64,000 nucleotides of DNA, from contig NZ_JAKIKU010000001.1 in assembly GCF_023283985.1 (NCBI RefSeq), positions 774,310 to 838,309 of the forward strand. The letters are read 5' to 3'. The notes beneath the pieces were generated by a model. That model saw only the letters and a list, made by a program, of their open reading frames with translations. It was not told where the DNA came from and did no database searches. Origin of the DNA: Shewanella electrodiphila (lineage in GTDB: Bacteria; Pseudomonadota; Gammaproteobacteria; Enterobacterales; Shewanellaceae). The stretch's first letter is position 1; every line of letters starts with the position of its first letter. Positions 1 through 9,684 of this stretch are shown here, piece after piece. A program made the position numbers and the translations under genes.

Positions 1-466
1 TAAAAATGTATTCAACATCTTCTGTCGCCACCACTTTTAATTTATTGCCACAATAACAAGGTAAATGCTCAATTTGCTCTGGAGCAATAGTTTCAATTGC
101 TTGTGGAGCTAAATCGTTTCTGACTTTATCAATTGTTCTTTTGAATCGATTTTCTTCGATTGGCTTAAGTAAGTAATCAAAGGCATTGTTATCAAATGCC
201 TTTACCGCATACTCATCAAAAGCTGTGACAAATACCACTCTGGGCATCTTCTGTGGATTTAACATCCCAACCAGCTCAATACCGGTAATTCTCGGCATTT
301 GAATATCGAGAAATATTACTTGTGGCTGATGTTTATTAATGGCGTGGAGTCCGTCAATGGCATTACTGCATTCTTCTATAATGTTGAAGTCAGTTTCAGT
401 TGCTAGCAGGTCAGCTAATTGCTGCCGAGCAAAGGGTTCATCGTCAATGATTAAACAGCTAATCAT
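1..466 (-). CDS. btsR: LytTR-family response regulator, BtsR-like (3' end outside window)
   Basis: This is the N-terminal 155 codons of a response regulator; the C-terminus lies beyond base 1. I translated it from the minus strand. The receiver domain shows the acidic pair D8/D9, the phospho-acceptor D54 in an LDIQMP context and the conserved lysine K101 in LLKP. A linker follows, and the LytTR DNA-binding domain would start near the cut. The start codon overlaps the stop of the kinase gene by 4 bp (ATGA), so the two are translationally coupled. The partner kinase is clearly BtsS-like, so this is most likely BtsR (YehT), which in E. coli activates the pyruvate transporter gene btsT. The regulator assignment rests mainly on its partner. 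Confidence 0.88.
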   Translation of the reverse strand, partial: MISCLIIDDEPFARQQLADLLATETDFNIIEECSNAIDGLHAINKHQPQVIFLDIQMPRITGIELVGMLNPQKMPRVVFVTAFDEYAVKAFDNNAFDYLLKPIEENRFKRTIDKVRNDLAPQAIETIAPEQIEHLPCYCGNKLKVVATEDVEYIF

Positions 467-2142
467 GGTTTATCTCCAGAGTAAGGGAGGTGAATCGAAA
501 CACAGGTAACTTTATCCTGCTTACAATCCACTTTAACGCCATATTGTTCGCCAAATTGGTTTTGAATACGCTTATGCACTATGTTCATTCCTAAACCTTC
601 CGAGCGTTCAGGCGGGTTATATAATCCGGCATTGTCGGTGACTTTCAATACTAACTCATCGTCAGTGACGTATGCTGTGACAGAAATAATACCTTGCTCA
701 ATTAAATGTGAGGTGCCGTGCTTAACTGCGTTTTCAATGATGGGTTGTAACGTAAATGCAGGCAGACGGTAGTGATGTAAGCTAGCTGGTATATCGATAT
801 CTAATTGTAACTTATCGATAAACCTTGCTCGTTCAATCGCTAAATAAGCGTCAATATGTTCAAGTTCATCACTAAGGCTCACAAGGCCTGTGGTGCGCTT
901 TAAATTGATGCGTAAAAATTGTGACAGTTGCTGAAGTAGCTGCTTTGCCATTTGTGGATCGCGTTTGATAATAGCACTGATAGTGTTTAACGCATTAAAT
1001 AAAAAGTGTGGATTAACCTGTGCTTGCAATAATTTAAGCTCTGATTGAGTGAGCAAGTTTTGCTGTTGCTCATATCGTCCAAATAATATTTGGTTTGAAA
1101 GTAACTTAGCTATTCCTTCACCTAAAGTACGATTGATATTGAGGAATAATTTGTTTTTTGGCTCATACAATTTAATCGTACCGATAACTTCATTATCGCT
1201 GCGGAGCGGTATCACTAAACTAGAACCTAAGCGGCAGTTCTTATGGTCTATGGAGCAGCAATAACTGCTTTCCACGCCATCAGCAAACATAACTTTATTT
1301 TGAGCAATGGCATCTAAGGTAATTTGCGACGAAATAGGTGTATTTGGAATATGATGATCATCACCTATACCAATAAAAGCTAATAACTTTTCTCTGTCAG
1401 TAATTGCCACAGCGCCCACCTGGGTTTCTTCGATAATAATTTGCGCTACTTTGCTGGTGGATTGTTGATTGAACCCTTTGGAAAGTAGCCCGACACTGCG
1501 TTCTGCAATTTTGAGGGCTTTAGTCGAGAAGGCGGAAGAAAGTTTATCGAACATGGTTTTTTGATCCAGAATCATGCTCATAAACAATGCAGCGCCAATG
1601 GCGTTGACCAATAGCATCGGCATAGCGATTTCTGAAACTAATTCAAAGGAATGATCAAATGGTTTTGCTACTAGCAAGATGATGCTCATCTGCATTAACT
1701 CGGCGCAAAAAGTCACTAAAAATACCAGTAAAGGATTAAAAATCAGTTCTAGATTACCGCTGCGTTTGAGGTAATAACTGACCATGCCCGCCGATAGGCC
1801 CTCTAGGGTGGTTGAAATGGCGCAAGCTAAATCAGTAAACCCACCTAAACTGTAGCGGTGTAACCCTCCCGTTAATCCGATAAAGAATCCTGTTACTGGC
1901 CCACCTAACAATCCGCCAAGTACAGCTCCCATTGCTCGGGTATTAGCAATGGCGCCTGTGGTTTGTTCACCAAAGTAGGTTGCCATAATACAAAAACCTG
2001 AAAAAACCACATAAATGAAAACCTTATGAGGCAAGCGAGTTGATGTTTCGGCAAACATTTTGAATAAGGGCGTTTTGCTGAACAGATAAACGATGACGAG
2101 GTAAAGGCACATCTGTTGGGTTAAGAGGAGGATTAGTGCCAT
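463..2142 (-). CDS. btsS: Sensor histidine kinase BtsS (YehU/LytS family)
   Basis: This 559-residue inner-membrane kinase closely follows E. coli BtsS (561 aa), which senses extracellular pyruvate. Residues ~1-200 form the 5TM-5TMR_LYT membrane domain, including the conserved IANTRA.GAV.GGLLGGP and LTGGLHRYS segments. A GAF domain follows (~215-345). The phospho-acceptor is H379 in NPHFLFNALNTI, and the ATPase domain has the N-box IIENAVKHG and the glycine motifs DNAG and GLGMN. No BtsT-like transporter gene is in this window, so the target must lie elsewhere. The spacing to the ParA-like gene behind it (about 190 bp) suggests a separate promoter. Confidence 0.93.
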   Translation of the reverse strand: MALILLLTQQMCLYLVIVYLFSKTPLFKMFAETSTRLPHKVFIYVVFSGFCIMATYFGEQTTGAIANTRAMGAVLGGLLGGPVTGFFIGLTGGLHRYSLGGFTDLACAISTTLEGLSAGMVSYYLKRSGNLELIFNPLLVFLVTFCAELMQMSIILLVAKPFDHSFELVSEIAMPMLLVNAIGAALFMSMILDQKTMFDKLSSAFSTKALKIAERSVGLLSKGFNQQSTSKVAQIIIEETQVGAVAITDREKLLAFIGIGDDHHIPNTPISSQITLDAIAQNKVMFADGVESSYCCSIDHKNCRLGSSLVIPLRSDNEVIGTIKLYEPKNKLFLNINRTLGEGIAKLLSNQILFGRYEQQQNLLTQSELKLLQAQVNPHFLFNALNTISAIIKRDPQMAKQLLQQLSQFLRINLKRTTGLVSLSDELEHIDAYLAIERARFIDKLQLDIDIPASLHHYRLPAFTLQPIIENAVKHGTSHLIEQGIISVTAYVTDDELVLKVTDNAGLYNPPERSEGLGMNIVHKRIQNQFGEQYGVKVDCKQDKVTCVSIHLPYSGDKP

Positions 2143-2330
2143 AGAGGTTAACCTATTGGATAAAGAGCTGTTATCTCAGCGAAGGGTAATTTAGTGCACG
2201 GTTAAATGCTGCTGTGATCTTGGCGCACCAAGCTGAAATGGGCAACGATTTTTAGTTCATTTATGAGTCATGATCACATTTTGGCGTTACTGATTGCCGT
2301 TATTGCTAATAAGCGAGTATGAATTTGAGT

Positions 2331-2996
2331 TTAAAATTCAAAACTGTCATCGGGCGGTATCGCAAATAACTCTTCAGCAATATTTGTGATTTCTTGGGCG
2401 GCTTTACCTTGAGGATCTATTTCTAGTACTGATGAACCACTTTCTTCACTGTCATCATAAATATTGCGATTAAAAGTGACAGCATTCAAAGCGGTGAGTC
2501 CAAACGATTTGACGACATCTTTGGCTTCAAGTATGCGTTTAAATTGCGAGGGAAGGGCTGGGCATTGACTGATAACCACAGTAGCCACCATTTTTGGATT
2601 CACCATTTTACAGGTACTGAGCATATCTTCCATGTGGGGGAGTGTTTTTAAGTCGCGGCGTTTTGGTCTTAATGGAATAACAACGTAACTGGCAACTGAC
2701 ATCGCTGCGCGCATCGCTAAGTTATCCTGACCACCACAATCAACAATGACATAGTCAAAGCGCTCACCCAAACTTAATAGGTCATTACGAATTTTACCGT
2801 AGAGCTGAATACAGTTTATTGGCTTTAAGTCGGTTTGGTTATTGCGCGCTTGGATCCAATCAGATGTGGTGCGTTGTGGATCGCAGTCCACCATTAATAC
2901 ATTGGCTTTGAAGGTTTCGGTAACATATACAGCAAGGTTTTGAGCTAAACAACTTTTACCACTGCCACCTTTTTCACCACCGACCAGTATTATCAT
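2331..2996 (-). CDS. ParA/MinD-family ATPase (orphan)
   Basis: A 221-residue P-loop ATPase of the ParA superfamily. The deviant Walker A motif GGEKGGSGKS starts at residue 6, with the signature lysine before GGSGK; Walker A' (MVDCDPQ) and Walker B (YVIVDCGG) follow. It lacks the N-terminal DNA-binding extension of long plasmid ParA proteins, and no ParB or centromere-like repeat is nearby, so it is not a standard chromosome partition gene. Small orphan ParA proteins position cargoes such as chemotaxis arrays or other assemblies. The cargo here cannot be told from sequence. The PilZ gene upstream on the same strand (145 bp away) is a possible functional partner by proximity only. Confidence 0.85.
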   Translation of the reverse strand: MIILVGGEKGGSGKSCLAQNLAVYVTETFKANVLMVDCDPQRTTSDWIQARNNQTDLKPINCIQLYGKIRNDLLSLGERFDYVIVDCGGQDNLAMRAAMSVASYVVIPLRPKRRDLKTLPHMEDMLSTCKMVNPKMVATVVISQCPALPSQFKRILEAKDVVKSFGLTALNAVTFNRNIYDDSEESGSSVLEIDPQGKAAQEITNIAEELFAIPPDDSFEF

Positions 2997-3140
2997 AGCG
3001 CAACCTTATTTTATGAGATTTCTACCACCTTAAATTAATCATAGTTCAAAATAACTCATTAAATCATAAGTTTTGAAATCAATTTCTATTCAAGTCTGCT
3101 ATCCATTAAATACGTTTACTGTGTGAGAATTTATACGGTA

Positions 3141-3443
3141 TTAAACAAGCTGTAAGGCAATATGAAAGCTTTGCGGCTTAGCTTCGGTACAGCGGCAGAC
3201 TTGTCCTTTAATCGTGTTTTGTTTTTCAGTATTGTGATTAAAAGTGATAGCGACTAAATCTCCAAGATTGAACGCACTCTTATAGTCAATCAGGATACCT
3301 TTGCGCGCCAAATCAATACATACACCATAATCTTCACAAGACTCGCCAGATGAATCTATCCAATGCAATAAAATGCGCTCGGCTTCCATATCCACTCGTA
3401 ATGAGTTTCTTTTTTCTTCAAATCCTGTGGGTTCGTTAGACAT
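3141..3443 (-). CDS. PilZ-domain c-di-GMP-binding protein
   Basis: A 100-residue single-domain protein. The N-terminus carries the RxxxR motif (R12..R16, RNSLR) and the second loop reads DLARKG at the position of the (D/N)xSxxG motif, with alanine replacing the usual serine. Both are the c-di-GMP contact elements of PilZ domains, so binding is plausible but the substitution weakens it. It is a likely cytoplasmic effector of c-di-GMP signalling. A diguanylate cyclase is encoded further along in the window (44.2-46.4 kb) but nothing links them directly. Confidence 0.8.
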   Translation of the reverse strand: MSNEPTGFEEKRNSLRVDMEAERILLHWIDSSGESCEDYGVCIDLARKGILIDYKSAFNLGDLVAITFNHNTEKQNTIKGQVCRCTEAKPQSFHIALQLV

Positions 3444-3514
3444 AACCGCCTTACTCCGTATTTACTTTTATTAATGAGCATAATTTATCCGCTAATTCAT
3501 ACTAATCAACATCT

Positions 3515-3548
3515 ATAAAAAAAGCGATAAGTTAGTCACTTATCGCTT
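3515..3548 (-). terminator. Rho-independent terminator of psiE
   Basis: A perfect 10-bp stem (AAGCGATAAG, 3522-3531, pairing with 3539-3548) with a 7-base loop. Read on the minus strand it is followed by a run of T residues. It lies about 50 bp after the psiE stop codon. Confidence 0.8.
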
Positions 3549-3598
3549 AATTATTCAAATTAAAATATCAATTCTTAAGAATAGTTACTCATCAATTT

Positions 3599-4009
3599 TT
3601 AATGTTCCATATCTTTATTTTTTGGATATGGGAGTTTTAGTTGGCCCCATCGAATGACAATGACCGTTGCTGCTAGCACGATTGTTGATAGTGATATAGC
3701 CAGTATGCGCCAATCATCCATATCCTTCATATCAAGAATTAAGTAACGGGCGAGTGCCACAATCGCGATATATAAAGGCATACGGATGGGCAATTTACCT
3801 GACTCAAGGTAATTGACCACCATGGCTAAGACTTCGAGATAAATAAACAGTAATAGCAGATCAGCAAGTTCTACCGTTTTGATGTGAAACATGTGCAACA
3901 CTTCCTCGCCAATGGCGAAGACCGTCGCAAGAGAAATAATGAATAAAACGACATGTTCGACGCTTTTTAGGCTTTTAACACCTATTTGACGGAGTATTGG
4001 AAGCGGCAT
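3599..4009 (-). CDS. psiE: Phosphate-starvation-inducible protein PsiE
   Basis: A 136-residue integral membrane protein, the same length as E. coli PsiE. It has four hydrophobic segments separated by short charged loops and matches the family in the middle region (YLEVLAMVVNYLESGKLPIRMPLYI, read as two blocks). The C-terminus is short and basic. Molecular function is unknown; E. coli psiE responds to phosphate limitation (PhoB) and to cAMP-CRP. It has its own terminator and a CRP/FNR-like palindrome upstream. Confidence 0.85.
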   Translation of the reverse strand: MPLPILRQIGVKSLKSVEHVVLFIISLATVFAIGEEVLHMFHIKTVELADLLLLFIYLEVLAMVVNYLESGKLPIRMPLYIAIVALARYLILDMKDMDDWRILAISLSTIVLAATVIVIRWGQLKLPYPKNKDMEH

Positions 4010-4077
4010 GATTATTACATCTCTTATTATTAATTTAATTGATAATTCAGTATATTCTGCTAGGTCGTGTTTTACTG

Positions 4078-4093
4078 AGTGATCTAGGTCAAA
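4078..4093. promoter_or_regulatory. CRP/FNR-like palindrome upstream of psiE
   Basis: The half-sites AGTGA and TCAAA flank a 6-base spacer TCTAGG, close to the CRP consensus TGTGA-N6-TCACA. The same bases also resemble the FNR/EtrA box (GTGAT-N4-GTCAA). It sits about 70 bp upstream of the psiE start. Two or more mismatches to either consensus keep this tentative. Confidence 0.35.
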
Positions 4094-4161
4094 AATTATA
4101 AATTTATTCTAATATCATCACTTTCTAGCGCCTTAATAGACGGTTTAGGAATTTCAGGCAT

Positions 4162-4194
4162 AAAAAAACCGCCAATGACGTTTAAGTCAGGCGG
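4162..4194 (-). terminator. Rho-independent terminator of suhB
   Basis: CCGCC (4169-4173) pairs with GGCGG (4190-4194), extended by an inner GAC/GTC pairing. The minus strand ends in a run of seven T residues. It lies just beyond the suhB stop. Confidence 0.8.
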
Positions 4195-4231
4195 TTTTAA
4201 TTGTTCTAACCGTTATTGGTCAGATTAATGA

Positions 4232-5035
4232 TTAGCGCTTAAGGCCATCATTGAGTAAAGGACGCATAATTTTAACTAATTCTGAAGTCACTTTAGGCGA
4301 ACCTGCAACAACGTTACCTGAAGTTAGGTAATTATGGTTACCAGTGAAATCTGTTACGGTACCGCCTGCTTCACGACAGATTAAGTCGCCTGCTGCGATA
4401 TCCCAAGGCTTAAGACCGATTTCGAAGAAACCGTCTAAACGGCCTGCAGCAACATAAGCTAAGTCAAGTGCCGCTGAACCTGCGCGACGTATGTCAGCAC
4501 ATACAGGGAATACTTCACCTAAGATGTTCATGTAAGTTTCAGTGTGTTGACGAGATTTGAACGGGAAACCAGTACCAATCATGGTATGAGCGAGTTCATT
4601 TACACCAGTTACACGTAGGCGGAAGTCATTTACTTTAGCACCTTGACCGCGAACAGCAGAGAATAATTCTTCACGAACAGGATCGTAAATAACGGCAACT
4701 TCAATTTTGCCTTTATATTGAACTGCGATAGATACTGCGAAATGAGGGATACCACGAACGAAATTGTTGGTCCCATCCAAAGGATCGACTATCCATACAT
4801 AATCTTTATTTGAACCACGGTTCTCACCGTCTTCTTCGCCAACAATCGTATGATCTGGGTAAGATTTACGAATTTGGTATGTAATGGTAGCTTCTGCTTC
4901 CTTGTCTACACTTGTAACAAAGTCATTTAGACCTTTTGAATCAACTTCAACTTTGTCGAGTTCAGTATAGGCGCGCATAATAGTTTGGCCCGCAGCGCGT
5001 GCAGCGCGCGTGGCAATAGTCAGCATCGGATGCAT
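4232..5035 (-). CDS. suhB: Inositol-1-monophosphatase SuhB
   Basis: A 267-residue Mg2+-dependent phosphatase of the FIG superfamily, equal in length to E. coli SuhB. The metal ligands appear as GEEDGE, the DPLDGTNNF motif and the C-terminal WDIAAGDL motif. I chose the start MHPMLTIATRAARAAG because it matches SuhB and has the ribosome-binding site AGGGGA just upstream; a frame-extended upstream start (base 5089) adds 18 residues unlike the family. Beyond hydrolysing inositol phosphate, SuhB of enterobacteria joins the rRNA antitermination complex. It is divergent from trmJ, as in E. coli. Confidence 0.95.
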   Translation of the reverse strand: MHPMLTIATRAARAAGQTIMRAYTELDKVEVDSKGLNDFVTSVDKEAEATITYQIRKSYPDHTIVGEEDGENRGSNKDYVWIVDPLDGTNNFVRGIPHFAVSIAVQYKGKIEVAVIYDPVREELFSAVRGQGAKVNDFRLRVTGVNELAHTMIGTGFPFKSRQHTETYMNILGEVFPVCADIRRAGSAALDLAYVAAGRLDGFFEIGLKPWDIAAGDLICREAGGTVTDFTGNHNYLTSGNVVAGSPKVTSELVKIMRPLLNDGLKR

Positions 5036-5186
5036 AGCAATCCCCTGGATGTTAAAGAACGAATAAATCAGCCGCGTAATTATACGCATTTTGACAGGTT
5101 TATCAAATGCAGATTTTCATATAAGGAATTATTTGCAGCTTGTGTTACTATCCGCAAATAGATTTTTAGACGATTAAAGTAGTTTC

Positions 5187-5930
5187 ATGCTGAGTAATAT
5201 ACGTGTTGTTTTAGTTGGGACATCGCATCCCGGAAATATCGGTTCTACCGCTAGAGCCATGAAAACCATGGGCTTATCAAACTTATACCTTGCTGAACCT
5301 AGAGTGCAGCCTGATGGACAGTCTATTGCACTCGCTGCAGGTGCAGCCGATTTGATTAGAGACGTGACGATTGTTGACTCACTTTCAGAAGCGATTGCTG
5401 GCTGTAGCTTAGTGATTGCAACGAGTGCACGTAGCAGAACACTAGATTGGCCTATCTTAGTCCCGAAAGAAGCGGGCGAAAAGTTGGCTCTGGAAAGTAT
5501 TAAAGGGCCTGTAGCTATTGTATTTGGTCGTGAAAACCACGGTTTAAGTAATGAAGAGCTGCAAGAGTGTACATATCACGTGTCTATACCTGCAAACCCT
5601 GAATATAGCTCGCTTAATTTAGCGCAAGCGGTGCAGATCATTTGTTATGAAACTCGTATGGCGCATTTAGCATTAGATGAAAAGGCGACTTTTGAAGAAG
5701 AATACCCACTCTCAGAAGACTTACAACGCTTTTATGTTCATCTTGAGTCGACACTAACTAAGACAAATTTCATTATTAAAAATCACCCAGGTCAGATCAT
5801 GACCAAGCTTAAACGCTTATTTAGCCGTGCTCGTGTTGAAACGGCTGAAATGAATATTCTTCGAGGTATTTTGACCTCAATAGATAAAAAAATGCCGAAA
5901 GAAGAAAGCAGCAACGATAAAGAGTCATAA
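5187..5930 (+). CDS. trmJ: tRNA (cytidine/uridine-32-2'-O)-methyltransferase TrmJ
   Basis: A 247-residue SPOUT-class (SpoU) methyltransferase that 2'-O-methylates position 32 of the tRNA anticodon loop using S-adenosylmethionine. The N-terminal motif [17 protein letters not shown] and the AdoMet-knot motifs [14 protein letters not shown] and [19 protein letters not shown] are all present. Its place between suhB and the isc genes matches E. coli, except that cysE lies in between here. The gap to cysE is 56 bp with no terminator seen. Confidence 0.95.
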   Translation: MLSNIRVVLVGTSHPGNIGSTARAMKTMGLSNLYLAEPRVQPDGQSIALAAGAADLIRDVTIVDSLSEAIAGCSLVIATSARSRTLDWPILVPKEAGEKLALESIKGPVAIVFGRENHGLSNEELQECTYHVSIPANPEYSSLNLAQAVQIICYETRMAHLALDEKATFEEEYPLSEDLQRFYVHLESTLTKTNFIIKNHPGQIMTKLKRLFSRARVETAEMNILRGILTSIDKKMPKEESSNDKES

Positions 5931-5986
5931 CTTATTTTTTAGTAAAAAAGTCATAATTTTATAGTGGTAGAAAGAAGGACTGTGAC

Positions 5987-6808
5987 ATGGGCGTGATAGC
6001 GCGAATAAAGGAAGATATTGAATCTATTTATCACCGAGATCCAGCGGCGAATAATAGCTTTGAGATTTTAGTCAATTATCCAGGCATGCATGCGATTTGG
6101 ATTCATCGCATCAGTAATAAGCTTTGGAATGCTAAATGGCATCTGTTAGCGCGATGTTTGTCTACTTTTTCTCGTTGGTTCACTGGGGTTGAGATCCACC
6201 CTGGGGCTACAATAGGTCGCCGATTTTTTATCGACCATGGCATGGGCATTGTTATTGGTGAAACTGCTGAAATTGGTGATGATTGTACTCTTTACCACGG
6301 CGTGACCTTAGGTGGCACAACATGGCAAGCAGGTAAGCGTCACCCAACATTAGAAAATAATGTGGTTATTGGTGCAGGCGCTCAAATTCTTGGCCCAATC
6401 ACCATGCATGACGGTGCTAGAGTCGGTTCAAATTCTGTTGTAGTTAAAGATGTCGCCAAAGAAACGACTGTTGTGGGTATTCCTGCAAGGGTAGTTGCTA
6501 AGCCTTCGGCGCAATCGAAAGAACAAACTGAACGTCGCAGTGCGATGGCGAAGAAATATGGGTTTGATGCTTATGCAGTATCTCCTGATAATCCAGATCC
6601 AGTTGCCAGTGCGATTGGTCAAATGCTTGATCATATGCATTTGATGGATTCTAAAGTGCAAGAGATTTGTCAAGCTGTACAAACTATGGGCGGTGAAGTT
6701 TGCACTGAAAAGTTACCAGAGTTGAATGTGGGTGACTTTAATGAAGCAGAGCAAGAAGCTGCAGAAAAGCGAATTCAAGAAATTGATAAGTTTGATCCGA
6801 TAATTTAA
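5987..6808 (+). CDS. cysE: Serine O-acetyltransferase CysE
   Basis: A 273-residue enzyme that acetylates L-serine with acetyl-CoA, the first step of cysteine synthesis. The N-terminal helical domain is followed by left-handed beta-helix hexapeptide repeats (~65-165) with the signature [17 protein letters not shown] and YHGVTLGGT. The C-terminal tail (~175-273) is helical, rich in Glu and Gln, and ends in FDPII; a terminal Ile is the usual CysK-binding feature of CysE. Placement just before iscR puts cysteine supply next to the cysteine-consuming ISC system. It is terminated by a hairpin at 6831. Confidence 0.95.
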   Translation: MGVIARIKEDIESIYHRDPAANNSFEILVNYPGMHAIWIHRISNKLWNAKWHLLARCLSTFSRWFTGVEIHPGATIGRRFFIDHGMGIVIGETAEIGDDCTLYHGVTLGGTTWQAGKRHPTLENNVVIGAGAQILGPITMHDGARVGSNSVVVKDVAKETTVVGIPARVVAKPSAQSKEQTERRSAMAKKYGFDAYAVSPDNPDPVASAIGQMLDHMHLMDSKVQEICQAVQTMGGEVCTEKLPELNVGDFNEAEQEAAEKRIQEIDKFDPII

Positions 6809-6830
6809 TCATTAGACTTGAAAAATATCC

Positions 6831-6868
6831 AGTCGATACCCACTTAAAGGTATCGACTTTTTTATTTT
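6831..6868 (+). terminator. Rho-independent terminator of cysE
   Basis: A perfect 10-bp stem (AGTCGATACC at 6831-6840 with 6849-6858) is followed by a T-rich tract. It separates cysE from the isc operon. The rest of the 6869-7031 gap is AT-rich with no further gene. Confidence 0.9.
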
Positions 6869-7031
6869 TGAGTCGTGAGCTTTTCACATTAACCTGTTTT
6901 TTTTGACTTACTGCAGTTTTATCACATATTCGCTCAATTAATGCCGTACTAGCATTGAATCTTGTTGTATAAAAAGGTTAAATACCTGTGCAAAATTGTA
7001 GACCTAAATTGTTAGCAGCGAACGAGAGATA

Positions 7032-7081
7032 ATACTTGAGTGATTTACTAGGTTAAATACTTGACTAATTTACTCGGGTAT
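7032..7081 (+). promoter_or_regulatory. Two tandem type-1 IscR operator sites in the iscR promoter
   Basis: The downstream site (7057-7081) has half-sites ATACTTGAC and CTCGGGTAT separated by 7 bp, matching the type-1 IscR consensus (ATASYYGAC ... RTCRRSTAT) closely. The upstream site (7032-7056) begins ATACTTGAG and is weaker on its right half. Two such sites are typical of iscR promoters, where [2Fe-2S]-IscR represses its own operon. A TATAGT hexamer at 7095-7100 may be the -10; no -35 at standard spacing could be fixed. Confidence 0.85.
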
Positions 7082-7120
7082 GGTGAAATTGCCCTATAGT
7101 ATATGGGAGCAAATAACGTT

Positions 7121-7582
7121 ATGAAACTGACATCAAAAGGTCGCTACGCAGTGACAGCTATGCTGGACGTTGCTATTCACTCAGCCACCGGGCCAGTTCC
7201 CTTAGCGGATATCTCTGAAAGACAGGGAATATCGCTTTCCTATCTTGAGCAACTCTTCGCTAAGCTTCGTAAACATGGTCTTGTATCTAGTGTTCGTGGT
7301 CCTGGAGGCGGATATCGTCTTGGACAAGAAGCGAATGACATCTCTGTTGGCATGGTCGTGCATGCTGTAGACGAGTCAGTTGATGCGACTCGTTGTCAGG
7401 GAAAAGGGAATTGCCAAAGTGGCTCCCGTTGTCTCACCCATTCATTATGGGGAGATTTAAGTAAACAAATTTCAGAATTTTTAGATGGCATTACGCTTGC
7501 TGGATTAATGGATAAAAGAGATGTTCAATTTATCTCGTTAAAGCAAGACGAAATGCAGAATGAGCATAGAGTTACATTGTAA
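7121..7582 (+). CDS. iscR: Iron-sulfur cluster regulator IscR
   Basis: A 153-residue Rrf2-family winged-helix regulator. The N-terminus [18 protein letters not shown] and the recognition region [10 protein letters not shown] match E. coli IscR, which fixes the start at 7121 rather than six codons upstream. The [2Fe-2S] ligands C92, C98 and C104 and the nearby H107 are in the segment [11 protein letters not shown]...CLTHSLW. It senses cluster supply: holo-IscR represses the isc operon, apo-IscR acts at other targets. It is the first gene of iscRSUA-hscBA-fdx. Confidence 0.97.
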   Translation: MKLTSKGRYAVTAMLDVAIHSATGPVPLADISERQGISLSYLEQLFAKLRKHGLVSSVRGPGGGYRLGQEANDISVGMVVHAVDESVDATRCQGKGNCQSGSRCLTHSLWGDLSKQISEFLDGITLAGLMDKRDVQFISLKQDEMQNEHRVTL

Positions 7583-7661
7583 TTTTATGTAGTTGTATCG
7601 ATAACAATTATATGTACGTTGTAAGTGGTCACAAAGATGGCTGCTCAGTACGGAGTGTATG

Positions 7662-8876
7662 ATGAAGCTTCCTATCTATTTAGATTATGCCGCAACAACC
7701 CCAGTCGACAAACGTGTTGCCGACAAAATGGTCCAATTTATGACAATGGACGGTGTGTTTGGTAACCCTGCATCTCGTTCTCACCGTTATGGTTGGCAAG
7801 CCGAAGAAGCAGTTGATATTGCTCGTAATCAAGTGGCTGATTTAATCAACGCGGATCACCGCGAAATCGTATTCACATCGGGTGCGACTGAATCAAGCAA
7901 CCTTGCTATTAAAGGTATTGCGCATTTCTATAACAAGAAAGGCAAGCATGTCATCACGAGCAAGACAGAACATAAAGCCACACTTGATGCTTGTCGCCAA
8001 TTAGAGCGTGAAGGCTTTGAAGTGACTTACCTTGAACCAAGTGACAATGGACTTATTCCATTATCAGTGATTGAAGGTGCAATGCGCGATGACACAATTT
8101 TAGTGAGCATCATGCATGTGAACAATGAAATTGGTGTTATTCAAGACATTAATGCAATTGGTGAGTTATGTCGCTCAAAAGGTATTTTCTTCCATATGGA
8201 TGCTGCACAAAGTGCAGGTAAATTACCGATTGACGTGAAAACCACTAAAGTTGATCTGATTTCTATCTCTGGCCATAAAATGTATGGACCAAAAGGGATT
8301 GGTGCATTATACGTGCGTCGTAAACCTCGTATTCGTTTAGAGTCGCAAATGCATGGTGGTGGCCATGAACGTGGTATGCGTAGTGGTACATTAGCAACTC
8401 ATCAAATTGTTGGCCTAGGCGAAGCCGCTGCTATCGCTAAGCAAGATATGATTGAAGATAATGCTCGCATACTTCGTCTACGTGACAAATTATGGGCTGG
8501 CATTAAGCATATCGAAGAAACCTATATCAATGGCGATATGGAACAACGCTACTGCGGTATCTTTAATGTGAGCTTCAATTTTGTTGAAGGTGAGTCATTA
8601 ATGATGGCCCTTAAAGATTTAGCCGTATCATCAGGTTCAGCTTGTACTTCTGCAAGTTTAGAGCCTAGCTATGTACTTCGTGCATTAGGCTTAAATGATG
8701 AAATGGCACACAGCTCAATTCGCTTCTCAATTGGTCGTTTTACCACTGATGAAGATATCGAGCATGCAATTAAAGTAATTGATGATTCTATCGGTAAGTT
8801 ACGTGAAATGTCTCCACTTTGGGAGATGTTCAAAGATGGTATCGATCTGGACCAAGTTCAGTGGGCACATCACTAA
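7662..8876 (+). CDS. iscS: Cysteine desulfurase IscS
   Basis: A 404-residue pyridoxal-phosphate enzyme that converts cysteine to alanine and holds the released sulfur as a persulfide for IscU, thiolation of tRNA and other acceptors. The PLP lysine lies in [10 protein letters not shown] (about residue 206) and the mobile-loop cysteine in SSGSACTS (about 328). Two adjacent ATG codons occur at 7659 and 7662; I chose 7662 because GGAG is then 6 nt upstream and the length equals E. coli IscS. Confidence 0.97.
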   Translation: MKLPIYLDYAATTPVDKRVADKMVQFMTMDGVFGNPASRSHRYGWQAEEAVDIARNQVADLINADHREIVFTSGATESSNLAIKGIAHFYNKKGKHVITSKTEHKATLDACRQLEREGFEVTYLEPSDNGLIPLSVIEGAMRDDTILVSIMHVNNEIGVIQDINAIGELCRSKGIFFHMDAAQSAGKLPIDVKTTKVDLISISGHKMYGPKGIGALYVRRKPRIRLESQMHGGGHERGMRSGTLATHQIVGLGEAAAIAKQDMIEDNARILRLRDKLWAGIKHIEETYINGDMEQRYCGIFNVSFNFVEGESLMMALKDLAVSSGSACTSASLEPSYVLRALGLNDEMAHSSIRFSIGRFTTDEDIEHAIKVIDDSIGKLREMSPLWEMFKDGIDLDQVQWAHH

Positions 8877-8915
8877 TACATTATTATCGATAGCGATAAA
8901 CGGAGCAGAATTGTT

Positions 8916-9299
8916 ATGGCTTACAGCGAAAAAGTAATCGAACATTATGAAAATCCACGTAACGTAGGTTCATTTGATAAGAATGACCCTTCAGTGGTAA
9001 CAGGTATGGTTGGCGCACCAGCATGTGGTGACGTGATGAAGCTTCAACTAAAAATTGGCGAAGACGGTATCATTGAAGATGCTAAATTCAAAACTTATGG
9101 TTGTGGCAGCGCAATCGCTTCTAGCTCACTGGTAACAGAGTGGGTTAAAGGTAAAAGTGTAGATGAAGCAGCGACGATTAAGAATGCTGACATTGCTGAA
9201 GAGCTTGCATTACCACCAGTTAAAATCCATTGCTCTATTTTAGCCGAAGACGCTATTAAAGCAGCATTAGATGAGTACAAATCAAAGCAAGACAAGTAA
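8916..9299 (+). CDS. iscU: Iron-sulfur scaffold protein IscU
   Basis: A 127-residue scaffold on which [2Fe-2S] clusters are assembled from IscS sulfur. The three cluster cysteines lie in APACGDV, TYGCGSA and KIHCSIL. The LPPVK motif recognised by the HscA chaperone directly precedes the last cysteine. It lies 39 bp behind iscS and 13 bp ahead of iscA. Confidence 0.97.
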   Translation: MAYSEKVIEHYENPRNVGSFDKNDPSVVTGMVGAPACGDVMKLQLKIGEDGIIEDAKFKTYGCGSAIASSSLVTEWVKGKSVDEAATIKNADIAEELALPPVKIHCSILAEDAIKAALDEYKSKQDK

Positions 9300-9312
9300 T
9301 ACCGGAGTTAAG

Positions 9313-9636
9313 ATGGCAATAACAATGACCCCAGCTGCGGCTGAACGAGTGAAATCTTTCCTAGTTAATCGAGGAAAAGGCTTGGGTTTACGCCTAGGGT
9401 TAAGAACATCTGGCTGTTCTGGTATGGCTTACGTGCTTGAGTTTGTTGATGAAGCAAATGATGATGATGACGTTTTTGAGATTGAAGGCGTTAATATCAT
9501 CATTGATGCTAAAAGCTTTATCTATCTTCAAGGCATTGAATTAGATTTTGTTAAAGAAGGCCTTAATGAAGGTTTTCAATTTAACAACCCTAATGCCAAA
9601 GGTGAATGTGGTTGTGGTGAAAGCTTTACTGTTTAA
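9313..9636 (+). CDS. iscA: A-type iron-sulfur carrier IscA
   Basis: A 107-residue A-type carrier. The three conserved cysteines are in TSGCSGM and the C-terminal ECGCGES. I place the start at [13 protein letters not shown], which gives the E. coli length and has CCGGAG upstream; the longer open frame overlaps iscU and is unlike the family. It passes clusters from the scaffold to apo-proteins. Confidence 0.96.
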   Translation: MAITMTPAAAERVKSFLVNRGKGLGLRLGLRTSGCSGMAYVLEFVDEANDDDDVFEIEGVNIIIDAKSFIYLQGIELDFVKEGLNEGFQFNNPNAKGECGCGESFTV

Positions 9637-9684
9637 TTGTGAAGCTTCACTCTAATTTACCAACTAAGAGCATGATATCTGCCA

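Noticed and set aside
2143..2330. CRP-like TGTGATCT... and TCACATT segments upstream of btsS
   Set aside because: No half-site pair at the 6-bp spacing scores acceptably on both arms.
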